Source: JABMPJ01 sp964345005
GTDB taxonomy: Bacteria; Verrucomicrobiota; Kiritimatiellia; UBA8416; JABMPJ01
Assembly: GCA_964345005.1 (NCBI GenBank)
Contig: CAYFPQ010000005.1
Location: 18,052-82,051, forward strand
Direction of reading: 5' to 3'
Length of the DNA stretch: 64,000 nucleotides
Shown: positions 19,173 through 28,189 of the stretch, in pieces
How positions within the stretch are numbered: position 1 is the first letter of the stretch
Layout of the letters: every line of letters starts with the position of its first letter
Notes under the pieces: generated by a model
The model's input: only the letters and a program-made list of their open reading frames with translations
Database searches by the model: none
Told to the model about the DNA's origin: nothing
Made by a program: the position numbers and the translations under genes

Positions 19173-20117
19173 ATGAGTGCAGCAGAAAAGGGTTTAATGG
19201 GCGTCGTTCCGCCGATCGTTACGCCGTTTACGAAGGAGGGCACGTTCTATCAGAAGGGAATGGATAACCTGATAGAGTTTGTTGTTGAGGGGGGTGTTAA
19301 CGGCCTGTTTGCCCTTGGGTCCTACGGTGGCTTCGCACTTATGAGTACCGAGGAACGAAAGCGGGTTGCCGAAGCCATCCTGAAGCGCGTCGATGGACGC
19401 ATTCCGGTTGCCATACAAGTCGGCTCGCCTTCCACAGACATTGCCGTAGATCTTGCCCGGCACGCCGAGGCGCAGGGCGCAACGGTCGTGGCGGCGGTTC
19501 CGCCTTTCTACTATAGCGGGTTCGCCTACAAGGACGTCGATATCCTGCGCTTCTTCAAGACCCTGGCTGACTCCGTCAACATTCCGGTTTGGATCTATAA
19601 CAACCCCAAAACCACGGGATTCTGCGCGAGCGTTGATCTGATGGTTAAGCTGGCGGAATCCGGCGTCGCCGGCTTGAAAGACAGCACCGGCGACTACATG
19701 TTTTTGGTTGAAGTGATCCGGGAAGTGCGCAAGGTGCTTCCGAACTTCGCGGTAACGGCGGGTACGGCGGGACTGTTCCAGGCGCTCTACCTGCAGGGGT
19801 CTGATGCCTGTATTGCCGGTACGGCCAACGTATTTCCGAAGTTGCTGGCGTCGCTCTATACCGCCCTTGAAGCGGGCGATCATGACGAAGCAAGCAAGCT
19901 TCAGGGCATTGTGATCGCATTGCGCAAGGTACAGGCTGTGCGCGGATTCCGTCCGGCCACTTGCTACACGCTGTTGCGCATGCGCGGCGTCGATGCGGGA
20001 ACATGCCGCGCGCCGTGGTGTGAGCCCGAGCCTGAGTTCATCGAGAAGATGAAGGCCTCGCTGGCCGAGATCCCGGAAGTGAAGGATCTCTGTGTCGGCT
20101 CGCCGGTGATGGAGTAA
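19173..20117 (+). CDS. dihydrodipicolinate synthase family aldolase/lyase
   Basis: A 314-residue protein of the DapA/NanA/KDG-aldolase superfamily. The Schiff-base lysine is in GLKDSTGD, the catalytic Tyr in VWIYNNP, and the N-terminal PPIVTPFTKEGT and GLFALGSYGGF motifs are typical. A sugar-acid aldolase role (2-keto-3-deoxy-gluconate or N-acetylneuraminate type) is likelier than lysine biosynthesis. It has its own repressor and is followed by a PfkB sugar kinase, and sialidases occur nearby. AAGGAGG about 8 bases upstream of ATG 19173 fixes the start, not the earlier in-frame ATG at 19122. Confidence 0.85.
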   Translation: MSAAEKGLMGVVPPIVTPFTKEGTFYQKGMDNLIEFVVEGGVNGLFALGSYGGFALMSTEERKRVAEAILKRVDGRIPVAIQVGSPSTDIAVDLARHAEAQGATVVAAVPPFYYSGFAYKDVDILRFFKTLADSVNIPVWIYNNPKTTGFCASVDLMVKLAESGVAGLKDSTGDYMFLVEVIREVRKVLPNFAVTAGTAGLFQALYLQGSDACIAGTANVFPKLLASLYTALEAGDHDEASKLQGIVIALRKVQAVRGFRPATCYTLLRMRGVDAGTCRAPWCEPEPEFIEKMKASLAEIPEVKDLCVGSPVME

Positions 20118-20170
20118 GACGGAACAACAAAACCCAGCGCCCCTAGGGTGGGGTGCCGCAAGAAAGGCGG

Positions 20171-21160
20171 ATGATGATGGAATCTACATTTGACTTGGTG
20201 GCGTTGGGGGAACTGTTGTACGCGTTGCGTGCGCCATATTCAACATTGCTTGAGCGCACCCGGACTCTGAATTGCCACTGTACGGGGGCGGAGGCGAATG
20301 TCGCGATCGGTGCATCGCGTTTGGGATTGAACACAGCCATCATTTCGAAGGTTTGTCGCAATTTCATTGGTGATTTCATTGTGGATGAATTACGTGCGGG
20401 CGGCGTGGATGCGGAAGGCGTGGCTCGATCCGATGCCGGCCGCATGGGGATTATCTATCAGGAGTATGGTATTCCCCCGCGTCCGAGCCGCAACGTGTAC
20501 GACCGGGTAGGGGCGTCTGTTCTGACGCTGACACCGGACGAGGTGGACTGGTCGATCATTGAGAACGCGAAGTGTTTTTATGTCAGCGGTGTCACGGCTG
20601 CGCTCGGCGATGGACCCCGAGACCTGATCCGAGAGGCGTTTCGCCGGGCGGCAACCGTTGGCACGTTGCGAATATTCGATGCTAATTTTCGCTCTGCGTT
20701 ATGGAGCGAGGCGGAGGCGGGTGCCTTTGTGGAGAGCATCCTGCCGGAGGCCGACATCTGTTTCATCAAGGCAGACGATGCCCGGCGGATTCTTGGTAAG
20801 ACGGGGAGTGCCGAGCAGGTTCTTGAACAGATTCGATCTGACTATGGAGTCAAGCTGGTCGTCGAAACGTTGGGCGCCGATGGTGCGATTGCGAGCGATG
20901 GCAAGCTGCATAAGCAATCGGCCATTGCGCTGCCACAGATGATCAATCGCTTTGGACTTGGTGATGCGTTTGCTGCCGGATTCATGTACGGATACTTCAA
21001 GCATGGATTGTCCGAAGCCCTGTGCTACGGCACGGCGGCCGCTGCGTTGAAAACAACCTACACCGACGAGAGTTACATTCAGTTTGGGGTGGCCGAAGTC
21101 GAAGCCTTGATTGCGTCGAGCCGCGATGGCACCGCGCAGCAGGGCGGTATCAGTCGCTGA
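20171..21160 (+). CDS. PfkB-family sugar kinase (2-keto-3-deoxygluconate kinase-like)
   Basis: A PfkB/ribokinase-fold kinase of about 329 residues. Visible motifs are the N-terminal substrate-binding stretch (TGAEANVAIGASRLG), DANFRSALW, LGADGAI and the C-terminal anion hole and base FGLGDAFAAGF, where Asp is the catalytic base although the usual GAGD reads GLGD. It lies 53 bases after the aldolase and probably phosphorylates the same keto-deoxy sugar acid or its product. Three consecutive ATG codons (20171, 20174, 20177) follow AAAGG; the third has the best spacing, so the exact start is uncertain. Confidence 0.85.
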   Translation: MMMESTFDLVALGELLYALRAPYSTLLERTRTLNCHCTGAEANVAIGASRLGLNTAIISKVCRNFIGDFIVDELRAGGVDAEGVARSDAGRMGIIYQEYGIPPRPSRNVYDRVGASVLTLTPDEVDWSIIENAKCFYVSGVTAALGDGPRDLIREAFRRAATVGTLRIFDANFRSALWSEAEAGAFVESILPEADICFIKADDARRILGKTGSAEQVLEQIRSDYGVKLVVETLGADGAIASDGKLHKQSAIALPQMINRFGLGDAFAAGFMYGYFKHGLSEALCYGTAAAALKTTYTDESYIQFGVAEVEALIASSRDGTAQQGGISR

Positions 21161-21184
21161 TCTTTAGATGAGGATGTATAGCGC

Positions 21185-21850
21185 ATGAAACACTGCAAGG
21201 AAAGAATACCGCCTTTCCGAGACCTGTCGGGCACGGACCGCTGGTGCCTGATATGGTACCACTTGTTCATTAACAACGAACTGGTGTGGCGGCTGTCATC
21301 GCTGGCCTTCAAAGTGAAGTGTCGGTTGCTGGGAATTGAATGCGGCCGCGTGCGCTGTTACGGGCGCGTGGATGCGTATCGGGCGCCCGGAAGCCGCATC
21401 GCACTGGGTGATGGCGTATCTGTTACGTCCCTGTCGTCCCGGGGCAATGCCTGTTCGTTGTATGCCCGTGCGCGCCTGCGCACGTTGACACCTTTAGCGT
21501 CGATAAGCATAGGCGAGGGGACGGGTATTAACGGGTTGTCCGCCACGGTGCGCAGTACGGCGATCGTCATCGGAAAAAACTGTCGGATTGGTCCAAATGT
21601 GATGATTACCGATTCCGACTGCCACGCCATCATGCCGCCGGAGGCACGCAAGAGCAGCCCTGGTTTTGAAAGCGATGCGGAAGTGAATATTGAAGAGAAC
21701 GTCTGGGTGGGGATGAACTCCATGATTTTGAAGGGCGTTCGTATTGGAAAAAACAGTGTAATCGGTGCTGGGAGCATTGTTACGCGTGACATCCCTTCTG
21801 ACTGTCTGGCGGTTGGTGCTCCAGCCAAGGAAAAGAAGAAACTGAAATGA
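21185..21850 (+). CDS. left-handed beta-helix acyltransferase
   Basis: A 221-residue protein. From about residue 55 it shows hexapeptide repeats ([LIV]-G-x4 turns such as ISIGEGTGINGLSATV and IVIGKNCRIGPNVMITD), ending with the NVWVGMNSMILKGVRIGKNSVIGAGSIVTRDIP signature of the maltose/galactoside O-acetyltransferase group. The catalytic His is in DSDCHAI. The N-terminal 50 residues are basic and aromatic and may contact a membrane or partner. The acceptor is unknown (sugar, polysaccharide or antibiotic-like). It overlaps the following transporter gene by 4 bases, so the two are probably coupled, an odd pairing. Confidence 0.85.
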   Translation: MKHCKERIPPFRDLSGTDRWCLIWYHLFINNELVWRLSSLAFKVKCRLLGIECGRVRCYGRVDAYRAPGSRIALGDGVSVTSLSSRGNACSLYARARLRTLTPLASISIGEGTGINGLSATVRSTAIVIGKNCRIGPNVMITDSDCHAIMPPEARKSSPGFESDAEVNIEENVWVGMNSMILKGVRIGKNSVIGAGSIVTRDIPSDCLAVGAPAKEKKKLK

Positions 21851-22992
21851 AGGCGCCGTCCAGAGTCGACAAACTGAAAAGGATTATTCCTGGTACAGTG
21901 CTTTGCCTGGCGGTCATGTTGCTGTCCATGACCATTGCCCACCATCTGGGTGCTTTCTTTATGCAGAGGTTCAATCTGGTCAAGTGCCCGGTATCGACCT
22001 TCCTGGTAGCCATTATTCTTGGGATTGCCGTCAGAAACTTTTTCAAGTTGCCTGCTGTCTTCGATCCCGGCATCCGGTTCTGCGTGGCCAAGTTGCTGCG
22101 ATTGGGCATCATGCTGATGGGAATTCGGCTCAGTATTCTGGCGGCGGCAAAAATCGGTCTTGTCGCTGTTGTGGTGGTGGTCCTGTGCATCACTTGCGGC
22201 ATCCTTGTGACCAGTCTGCTGGTGCGGTTGTTCGGGGTGTCTGATCGACTGGGCACCTTGATTGCGGCAGGAACCGGCATTTGCGGGGTCAGCGCCATCG
22301 TGGCCACCTCGCCGGCAATTGATGCCAGCGAAGAAGAAACCGCCTATGCCATCAGTGTGATCACCATCTTTGGGCTGGTTGCCACCGTGCTCTACCCATA
22401 CCTAAGTGAATTGGTTCTCCATCTCTCACCCGGTCAGGCAGGTGTTTTTCTGGGAACAGCGGTGCACGACACCGCCCAGGTGGCCGGAGCGGCCTACATT
22501 TATGATCAGCTCTGGGGTAGGTGTATCTCAGAGATCGCCATTACCACCAAGCTTGTGCGCAACACGTTTCTCATGGCTGTGGTTCCCCTCTGTGCCATTA
22601 CCTATGCCGTGCGGCAGCGGCATGAACAAAATGATAGCCGCAAGTTGAATGCTTGGGCTTATTTCCCGATCTTTGTTCTGGGATTTCTTGCTTTTGCACT
22701 GTTGCGCTCGGTTGGGGATGTATTTGCCACCGGAGAATCCGGACGGTTCCTGTTCTGGAACACCGAGTCATGGGGTTCCTTCTGTTACGGCATCAAGACG
22801 GCAGCCAAACACACGCTGGCGGTTGCCATTGCCGGGGCAGGATTGAGCACGCAGTTCGCCAGGCTCAGACAGCTCTCGCTCAAGCCCTTCTTGATTGGGT
22901 TGATGGCTGCTGNNNNNNNNNNCACTGGTCTCGTCAGCTTTCTTCTGGTCTCGCTACTGCAAAGTCCCATCGCCGCTATGATTGCACAGTAA
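21847..22992 (+). CDS. YeiH/UPF0324 family membrane protein (putative sulfate exporter)
   Basis: A 381-residue protein with about 10 hydrophobic helices. Family-typical stretches include LGIAVRNFFKLP, LLRLGIMLMGIRLS, GICGVSAIVATSPAI, the FLGTAVHDTAQVAGA segment, and KLVRNTFLMAVVPL. The family is annotated as a putative sulfate exporter; activity is poorly known. Four residues near the C-terminus are hidden by a 10-base N gap (22913-22922), but the frame is the same on both sides as written. It overlaps the acyltransferase gene by 4 bases and ends 30 bases from a convergent gene. Confidence 0.88.
   Translation: MKAPSRVDKLKRIIPGTVLCLAVMLLSMTIAHHLGAFFMQRFNLVKCPVSTFLVAIILGIAVRNFFKLPAVFDPGIRFCVAKLLRLGIMLMGIRLSILAAAKIGLVAVVVVVLCITCGILVTSLLVRLFGVSDRLGTLIAAGTGICGVSAIVATSPAIDASEEETAYAISVITIFGLVATVLYPYLSELVLHLSPGQAGVFLGTAVHDTAQVAGAAYIYDQLWGRCISEIAITTKLVRNTFLMAVVPLCAITYAVRQRHEQNDSRKLNAWAYFPIFVLGFLAFALLRSVGDVFATGESGRFLFWNTESWGSFCYGIKTAAKHTLAVAIAGAGLSTQFARLRQLSLKPFLIGLMAAXXXXTGLVSFLLVSLLQSPIAAMIAQ
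22913..22922. other. assembly gap (10 N)
   Basis: Ten N inside the YeiH-family gene; the coding frame is preserved across them as written. Confidence 0.99.
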
Positions 22993-23022
22993 CCCGCGTT
23001 TGGTGGCGGATTGCCGGTCTGA

Positions 23023-24198
23023 CTAAAGGGCTTTCAGGTTCACGACGCCGCATTCCATGTCCTCCTTGTTGACGGAGTAGCCGACGAGCAGTTTGTCACC
23101 GTCAGCAAGGCAACAGGGGTACTGATAGCCGTCTGTCTTCAAGAGCCCCATGACGCGCATGGTTGTGGGGGCGTCGACCAGTGTATAGACCTGGTTGAAC
23201 GTCTCTCCGTCATCACTCAGCAGCAGCATCAGGTGCATACGGTTGAGCAGGGTAGGGAATGCGTTGTTGCAGAGATAATATCGTCCATCCTGTAGACGGC
23301 CCGCGTAAACGCGGCTCATGGAGTCGGGGATGTCGCTGATGATTGGAGCCGAGAAGGTCTTTCCGCCATCATCGCTGACGTTGACCCACAAGTTGCAGGA
23401 TTCACCTTCGTCGCGCCAGAAGACGATGATGCGACCATTGTCGAGCTGGTACCACGACCCTTCGCCAGAAGGGAAGCGTGCGCCGTCCGGATCGGGAACG
23501 GGGATGATTTCCGGTTGCTCCGTAAGCTGATTCCCCGGCCAGCGTAACATGGCTATACCATCCTGAAGCGTGGAAACGCAAAGAAGATGTCCGTCGGCGG
23601 TTTCGCGAGGGGCCTCGAATGTGCAACGGATGAGATCGTCTAGCGCGGATACCTTGTTCCAAGACTCGCCGTCGGGGGATGCATAAATATGGATTTTCGT
23701 TTTCTGCGGGGTCACGCGCCGCATTCCGACTGCATCGGGATCCGTAAAGGCTTCATCCTGACGACCGAACATGTACAGCATATCCGCGTCTGCGTGCAGC
23801 CCAACGCATGTGTGTGCGACACTCTTCTGGTCTCGTCCGCCAGCCACGCATAACGGTTCTGACCACTGCCGACCGTCCTCCGAAGACGCAACCATCAACC
23901 GCTGTCCCTCCGACAGTTCATCCCGTCGTCCATTGGAGAAGCCGAAGAAGTACTTCTCCTTGAATCTCGCCACTTGGGCGTGATGGTTGAAGGAACCGGA
24001 CTCGCGTGTGCCTGTAAAGATGCGTGCCCGCTCAAATGGCGCATATGGGATGATGGGCTCGATACTACAGGGGCCGTGGTCATCCTCTGTCAGGAGGCAT
24101 CTGGCACCTATAAAACAATGACGCCTGTGGTACCGCGCAAGCCGTTGCGCTACGTCATCGGTCAACATTTGTGCATGGTCTCGCTGGGTGATGTTCAC
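23023..24198 (-). CDS. BNR/Asp-box sialidase-like exo-glycosidase
   Basis: A 391-residue propeller-type protein. Asp-box-like motifs recur: SSEDGRQW, SPDGESW, SDDGGKTF and SDDGETF. No signal peptide is visible. It has little direct similarity to the sialidase at 8277 beyond the fold. It may be a sialidase or another exo-acting enzyme or binding protein of the BNR class. The start is set at GTG 24198, which has AGAGAAGG about 7 bases upstream; longer starts would overlap the upstream gene. It lies 35 bases behind an oxidoreductase gene on the same strand, likely one transcript. Confidence 0.72.
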   Translation of the reverse strand: MNITQRDHAQMLTDDVAQRLARYHRRHCFIGARCLLTEDDHGPCSIEPIIPYAPFERARIFTGTRESGSFNHHAQVARFKEKYFFGFSNGRRDELSEGQRLMVASSEDGRQWSEPLCVAGGRDQKSVAHTCVGLHADADMLYMFGRQDEAFTDPDAVGMRRVTPQKTKIHIYASPDGESWNKVSALDDLIRCTFEAPRETADGHLLCVSTLQDGIAMLRWPGNQLTEQPEIIPVPDPDGARFPSGEGSWYQLDNGRIIVFWRDEGESCNLWVNVSDDGGKTFSAPIISDIPDSMSRVYAGRLQDGRYYLCNNAFPTLLNRMHLMLLLSDDGETFNQVYTLVDAPTTMRVMGLLKTDGYQYPCCLADGDKLLVGYSVNKEDMECGVVNLKAL

Positions 24199-24233
24199 GA
24201 TGTGCCTTCTCTTTGGAAAGGTTTCCTTCTGCG

Positions 24234-25250
24234 TTAGCTGTAATCCACAGTTATGCGGCGACCGGTTTTTCCTGATTCGAAGATCGCATCTATCACGTTC
24301 TGTATCTCGCAACCGTACTGCCCCGAAACCGGCGGTTCTTCACCATTCTCCACCGCTTGGCAGAATGTTTCGAGTTCTGCCTGAAGATACTCGTGTGTCG
24401 AGTAGTCCTCTTGCCTGGACTCCTCACCCGCCTTGTTGATGATGAGCGGGGCGCCCGCTTTTCCATTGATGCGCCAGGCATCGATTCCGGAACGCCGGAT
24501 ATCGCCATCTGAGCCCACAATTCGATAAAAGGCGCAGTCCCCGCGCAGATTGAACGACGTATCCAGCATCGCGCTGGTTCCGTTGGTCATCCATAGCAGA
24601 ATCAATGCATCTGTCTCGATCTGCGCGTCAGTCTTCTCGGGGTGAATATAGGCCATGACGGATTCAACTTTGGCTCCCATGAAGAATGTCGCGAGATCTA
24701 CCATATGCGGTGCAAGGTCCATCATCGCCCCGCCGCCAGCTAGCTTTGCATCACAGCGCCAGCCAACCGTCTCCGGTGTATAGCCATGAAAATTGAAAGA
24801 CATGTGATAGGTGCATGGCTTGCCAATCTCGCCCGAATCCAGAATGTCCTTTGCTTTCTTCTGTGCTCCGGCATAGCGGAAACAGAAGCCCAGCCCCATC
24901 TTGACACCTGCCGTTTCAACGGCGGCCAACATCTCCCGGCACTCGTCGGCATTCATTCCCATGGGCTTCTGACAGAAGACATGTTTTCCCGCCTGTGCTG
25001 CGGCAATCACCTGCTGTTTATGAAACGCATTCGGACTCGCGACATACACTACATCCACATCATTGCAGGCCAACATGTCCTCGTATTTGTCGAAGCGCTT
25101 CTCAATGCCAAACTTGTCACCCACGTGTTGACGACGTTCTTCGCTGACGTCGAAAAGAGCCGCCGCCTGAGCATTGCCTGCATCAGCCAGCGCCGGCAAT
25201 ACACCATTTTCAATGAACCCGCCACACCCGCAGAATCCGAATCTCAGCAT
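24234..25250 (-). CDS. Gfo/Idh/MocA-family NAD(P)-dependent oxidoreductase
   Basis: A 338-residue protein with an N-terminal Rossmann fold (RFGFCGCGGFIENGVLPAL), the strand DVDVVYVASPNAFH, and FCQKPMGMNADE, in which QKP replaces the usual EKP. The C-terminal Gfo/Idh dimer domain follows. Such enzymes oxidise or reduce sugars, amino sugars or inositols, sometimes as NAD-recycling glycosidases. It is the first gene of a pair with a BNR sialidase-like gene and is divergent from the GntR-LacI regulator at 25427, which probably controls it. Confidence 0.88.
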   Translation of the reverse strand: MLRFGFCGCGGFIENGVLPALADAGNAQAAALFDVSEERRQHVGDKFGIEKRFDKYEDMLACNDVDVVYVASPNAFHKQQVIAAAQAGKHVFCQKPMGMNADECREMLAAVETAGVKMGLGFCFRYAGAQKKAKDILDSGEIGKPCTYHMSFNFHGYTPETVGWRCDAKLAGGGAMMDLAPHMVDLATFFMGAKVESVMAYIHPEKTDAQIETDALILLWMTNGTSAMLDTSFNLRGDCAFYRIVGSDGDIRRSGIDAWRINGKAGAPLIINKAGEESRQEDYSTHEYLQAELETFCQAVENGEEPPVSGQYGCEIQNVIDAIFESGKTGRRITVDYS

Positions 25251-25335
25251 GATTCCATCCCTTTCTTCTGCAACACACTATCCCACAATCAGTAGCAAGA
25301 ATACGCCCAATATCTGGAGTTGCAAACATGAGTAT

Positions 25336-25356
25336 CTGGTTTGGTGTGTTTACCAG
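25336..25356. promoter_or_regulatory. possible operator between divergent genes
   Basis: An inverted repeat, ctggt (25336-25340) and accag (25352-25356), with an 11-base centre in the 176-base space between the oxidoreductase and the GntR-LacI regulator. The arms are short, so support is weak. Confidence 0.3.
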
Positions 25357-25426
25357 TGCTTTGGGAAGGACATATAGTGCTACACCGATATGCTGTGGTC
25401 TAGTTAAGTGAGTCGGAGAATATCGA

Positions 25427-26587
25427 ATGGGATCAATGAACGATTTTTCGTTGGACCGGGATCACCCGGTTGATTTGTCGGAACAGATTGGTCGCAAGCT
25501 GGTGTCAGCCATTGAGGCCGGAACGCTAATGCCCGGCGATCGGCTGCCCGGCGAGCGGGATTTGGCGCGGCTCTTCCGCGTCAGCAAGGACACGTTGCGC
25601 AAGGGTATTGCCATTGCAGTAGAGCGTGGACTCGTAGCCAAGAGTCCCTCCCGCGGCAATTATGTGACCTCGCCGGAGATACTTGCCGGCACGCGAGTTC
25701 GCCGTCGGGTGTTTACCTTCCTGCACATGGATGAATTCTGCCCATGGGAGGAACTGGTTCGGGGGCTGTCGAGAGAGCTTCATGCGTTGGGTCTCGAGCT
25801 GGTTATGAATGATACATTCGGCTGGTCCCGTGAAGAATTTTTGCGAATGGTGACATCTGCGATTCAGGAGCAAGCGGCCGGACTCATTATCTATCCCTAT
25901 CACCTCAATACACTGGGTGGCTTCTATCGTGATCTGGCGAAGGAAGACACGCCTGTTGTTCTGATCGATGCCGGTATGAATATGGGGCTTGATACGGTCG
26001 TGGTTGATGATGACGCCGCGATATCACTGGCTGTCCGTCACCTTTATGCACAGGGGCACCGCCACATCGGGTACGCCGACGTCAATCCCGGGGAGGGTGG
26101 GGTTGCGGAGCATACGACGCGTCGGCTTGAAGCATACCGCAAGGCGTGTGGGGAACTGGGCTTGCAGGAAGATCATATGCGATGCGAGCCGGTGGCGGAT
26201 GAGGCGTCGTTGGTTCCTTCACCCGGCGTACGCGCCCAGTTTCGAAAGCGCCTGAAGAAGACCTTCCCAACTGGAATGGTCTGTTTCAACGATACGGTGG
26301 CGGCGGCGCTCTGGGCGGCCGCAGAGGATGCCGGTGTGCGTGTGCCGGAAGAGCTTTCAATTGTGGGCTACGATAACGATCGGGCGGTGGAAAGCTGGGC
26401 GCATCCGCTGACTACGATTGATCCGATGTTAATGGAAATGGGGACACTGGCGGCAAGGCGCTTGGCTCAACTGATGGACGGAAACAACGAATGCGGACGT
26501 CTGACGATGGTGCATCCGAAATTGTTGGTGCGGGGTTCGACAACGGAGCCGGGAAAGAGCAATCGAACCGCGAATGGACGCGAATAA
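25427..26587 (+). CDS. GntR-type HTH / LacI-type sensor hybrid regulator
   Basis: A 386-residue regulator. Residues 10-80 form a winged helix of the GntR class (LMPGDRLPGERDLARLFRVS followed by KDTLRKGIAIAVERGLV). From about residue 88 a LacI/periplasmic-binding-protein sensor follows (HLYAQGHRHIGYADVNPGEG, MVCFNDTVAAALWAAAEDAG, ELSIVGYDND). Such chimeras (AraR-like) control sugar operons. It is divergent from the oxidoreductase-sialidase pair and lies just upstream of the MttB homologue, so either side may be its target. Its last dozen residues are encoded by a repeat arm (26565-26600), suggesting the original stop codon was lost or overwritten. Confidence 0.88.
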   Translation: MGSMNDFSLDRDHPVDLSEQIGRKLVSAIEAGTLMPGDRLPGERDLARLFRVSKDTLRKGIAIAVERGLVAKSPSRGNYVTSPEILAGTRVRRRVFTFLHMDEFCPWEELVRGLSRELHALGLELVMNDTFGWSREEFLRMVTSAIQEQAAGLIIYPYHLNTLGGFYRDLAKEDTPVVLIDAGMNMGLDTVVVDDDAAISLAVRHLYAQGHRHIGYADVNPGEGGVAEHTTRRLEAYRKACGELGLQEDHMRCEPVADEASLVPSPGVRAQFRKRLKKTFPTGMVCFNDTVAAALWAAAEDAGVRVPEELSIVGYDNDRAVESWAHPLTTIDPMLMEMGTLAARRLAQLMDGNNECGRLTMVHPKLLVRGSTTEPGKSNRTANGRE

Positions 26588-26600
26588 CCGCGAATGAGGA
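26565..26600. repeat. single arm of the 'cgaatg' repeat family
   Basis: The sequence accgcgaatggacgcgaata and the following accgcgaatgag match the arm of the repeat at 1381-1476. I find no opposite arm nearby. It encodes the last residues and stop codon of the upstream regulator and lies immediately before the MttB start. Confidence 0.6.
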
Positions 26601-26616
26601 AATGAAGGACAAGAAT

Positions 26617-27999
26617 ATGTCACGCAGGTTAGTGTCGGAAGAGAAACTGGAACGCATCTATGAGGCGGCGGTTCATGTGCTGGGCGAAATGGGCATGAAG
26701 GTGGAGAACCGTGAGTGTCTGGAGGCCATGGAGAGATTTGGCGCAACGATCGACTACCCACAGGAACGGGCCCTCATGTCACGCGAGGTCATTGACCGTA
26801 TGCTGGAAATCGTTCAAAGCGAGTGCGCGGGATGGGAAGAATCCCGTCCACGGATAAACCGCGACTATACCATTGGTGGCGGTGGAACGTGCCCGTTCAT
26901 TTTCGATGATACGACGGGCGAGCGGCGTCGCGCCGATGAAACGGACTGTATACAAATGCTCAAAGTTCTTGAGACGTCCCCGGCTGCGGCGTGCGAAGTT
27001 CCTGTTTCCAACAAGGACGCGGCCCCTAAATTCGAAGCCATCCGCATTAATCAACTCGGCATCGAAACGCTCAAAGAGACACGGCTTGGTGGAACCGATC
27101 TTTTCTATCCCGAACAGGTTCCATTCGCTGTTGAGCTTGGCCGTCTTTATCGCGATGACCCAGCTTGGTTCCTTCCTGCCGGCAATTGCCCTAATAGTCC
27201 GCTGGAGGTCAGTAAGACCATTGCCGATCTCGCGGTGGCGAAGGCGCCGTATGATGTACCCTATGCCGTTCCGACCATGCCGGTTTCCGGTGCCAATGCG
27301 CCGATGACACCGGCGGGTACGGCGGTGGTCGGTGTCGCGGAGATTCTTGGCGGTTACGTACTTGCCAAATCGCTCAACCCGAAGACGCGTGTATGTGCCA
27401 CGGCGCTTTGCGCCGCCATGGATATGAAGAGCGGCAACATGGTCTATGTGGCGCCTGAAGTATTCGCGGCCGACACAGCGATTATGGAAACGTTCCAGGG
27501 CTTCCTCGGGTTGCCGTGCAGAGTTCATGGACTGTATGTGGAGGCCACGGCTCCGGGGTTGGAGGCCATGCGCCAGAAGATAACCCGCTGTCTTGGGCTC
27601 GGACTGTTCGGCAACCTGACCGGGTTGCACGGCACACTTGACCAGGGCAAGCTCTTCTCGCCGACGCAGATGATGCTCGACTATGACATGCACCGGTTTC
27701 TCGCCGCATACACGGACGAACCCGTTGTGGATGAGGATGCGCTTGGCGTGGATACGATCCTGGATATCGGATGGGACAGCACGGGCTACATGATGCACGA
27801 TCACACCCTTACACATATGCGGGAATACTGGACGTCATCTGTACTGCCCCAAGGCCCCTTTGATGAGGCGCAGCTTCTCGACACGGCTCGCGAGCAATGG
27901 CAGGAGAACCTGAAGCGCTATGAGCCCCCGAATCATTCCGACGATTTTCTGCGCGAACTGCGTGCTGTTTGTGATCGGGCGAAACAAGAATTGGCATAA
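26617..27999 (+). CDS. MttB-superfamily (non-pyrrolysine) methyltransferase homologue
   Basis: A 460-residue homologue of trimethylamine methyltransferase MttB (COG5598). The frame is open throughout, so there is no amber (pyrrolysine) codon; it belongs with the non-Pyl members, some of which demethylate glycine betaine, carnitine or proline betaine to a corrinoid protein. Typical stretches are GGGGTCPFIFDDTTGERR and MPVSGANAPMTPAGTAVVG. I see no corrinoid protein or corrinoid reductase gene beside it. ATG 26617 has AAGGA 7 bases upstream; ATG 26602 is also possible. Longer starts would run through the repeat arm and overlap the upstream gene. Confidence 0.85.
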   Translation: MSRRLVSEEKLERIYEAAVHVLGEMGMKVENRECLEAMERFGATIDYPQERALMSREVIDRMLEIVQSECAGWEESRPRINRDYTIGGGGTCPFIFDDTTGERRRADETDCIQMLKVLETSPAAACEVPVSNKDAAPKFEAIRINQLGIETLKETRLGGTDLFYPEQVPFAVELGRLYRDDPAWFLPAGNCPNSPLEVSKTIADLAVAKAPYDVPYAVPTMPVSGANAPMTPAGTAVVGVAEILGGYVLAKSLNPKTRVCATALCAAMDMKSGNMVYVAPEVFAADTAIMETFQGFLGLPCRVHGLYVEATAPGLEAMRQKITRCLGLGLFGNLTGLHGTLDQGKLFSPTQMMLDYDMHRFLAAYTDEPVVDEDALGVDTILDIGWDSTGYMMHDHTLTHMREYWTSSVLPQGPFDEAQLLDTAREQWQENLKRYEPPNHSDDFLRELRAVCDRAKQELA

Positions 28000-28022
28000 A
28001 CATCGAACTAGAAAGAGCACTT

Positions 28023-28150
28023 GAACTACGAAATACGCGAAACACACAAAAGTAGGGAATGTCGGTAAGGATTATCGGATAGAGACAGGAATAGAAAGAT
28101 TTTCTGCGTGTACATTGTTTTTCGCGACTTGTTTGCGTGTTTCGTAGTTT
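28023..28150. repeat. imperfect palindrome, 'actacgaaa-acgcgaaa' word family
   Basis: Arms 28023-28051 and 28118-28150 are reverse complements over their outer 17-18 bases (aactacgaaa then acgc) with one or two transitions. The centre is AT-richer. It fills most of the 190-base space between the MttB homologue and the aminotransferase; I see no other element there. Confidence 0.7.
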
Positions 28151-28189
28151 CCAAACTGCGAATGTATGGCGAATACAGGAGAATAGATC

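Noticed and set aside
19173..20117. dapA for lysine biosynthesis
   Set aside because: It has a dedicated divergent LacI regulator and operators, and a sugar kinase follows; a sugar-acid aldolase fits better.
26617..27999. Pyrrolysine-containing trimethylamine methyltransferase
   Set aside because: There is no in-frame TAG; the frame is open throughout, so it is a non-Pyl homologue.
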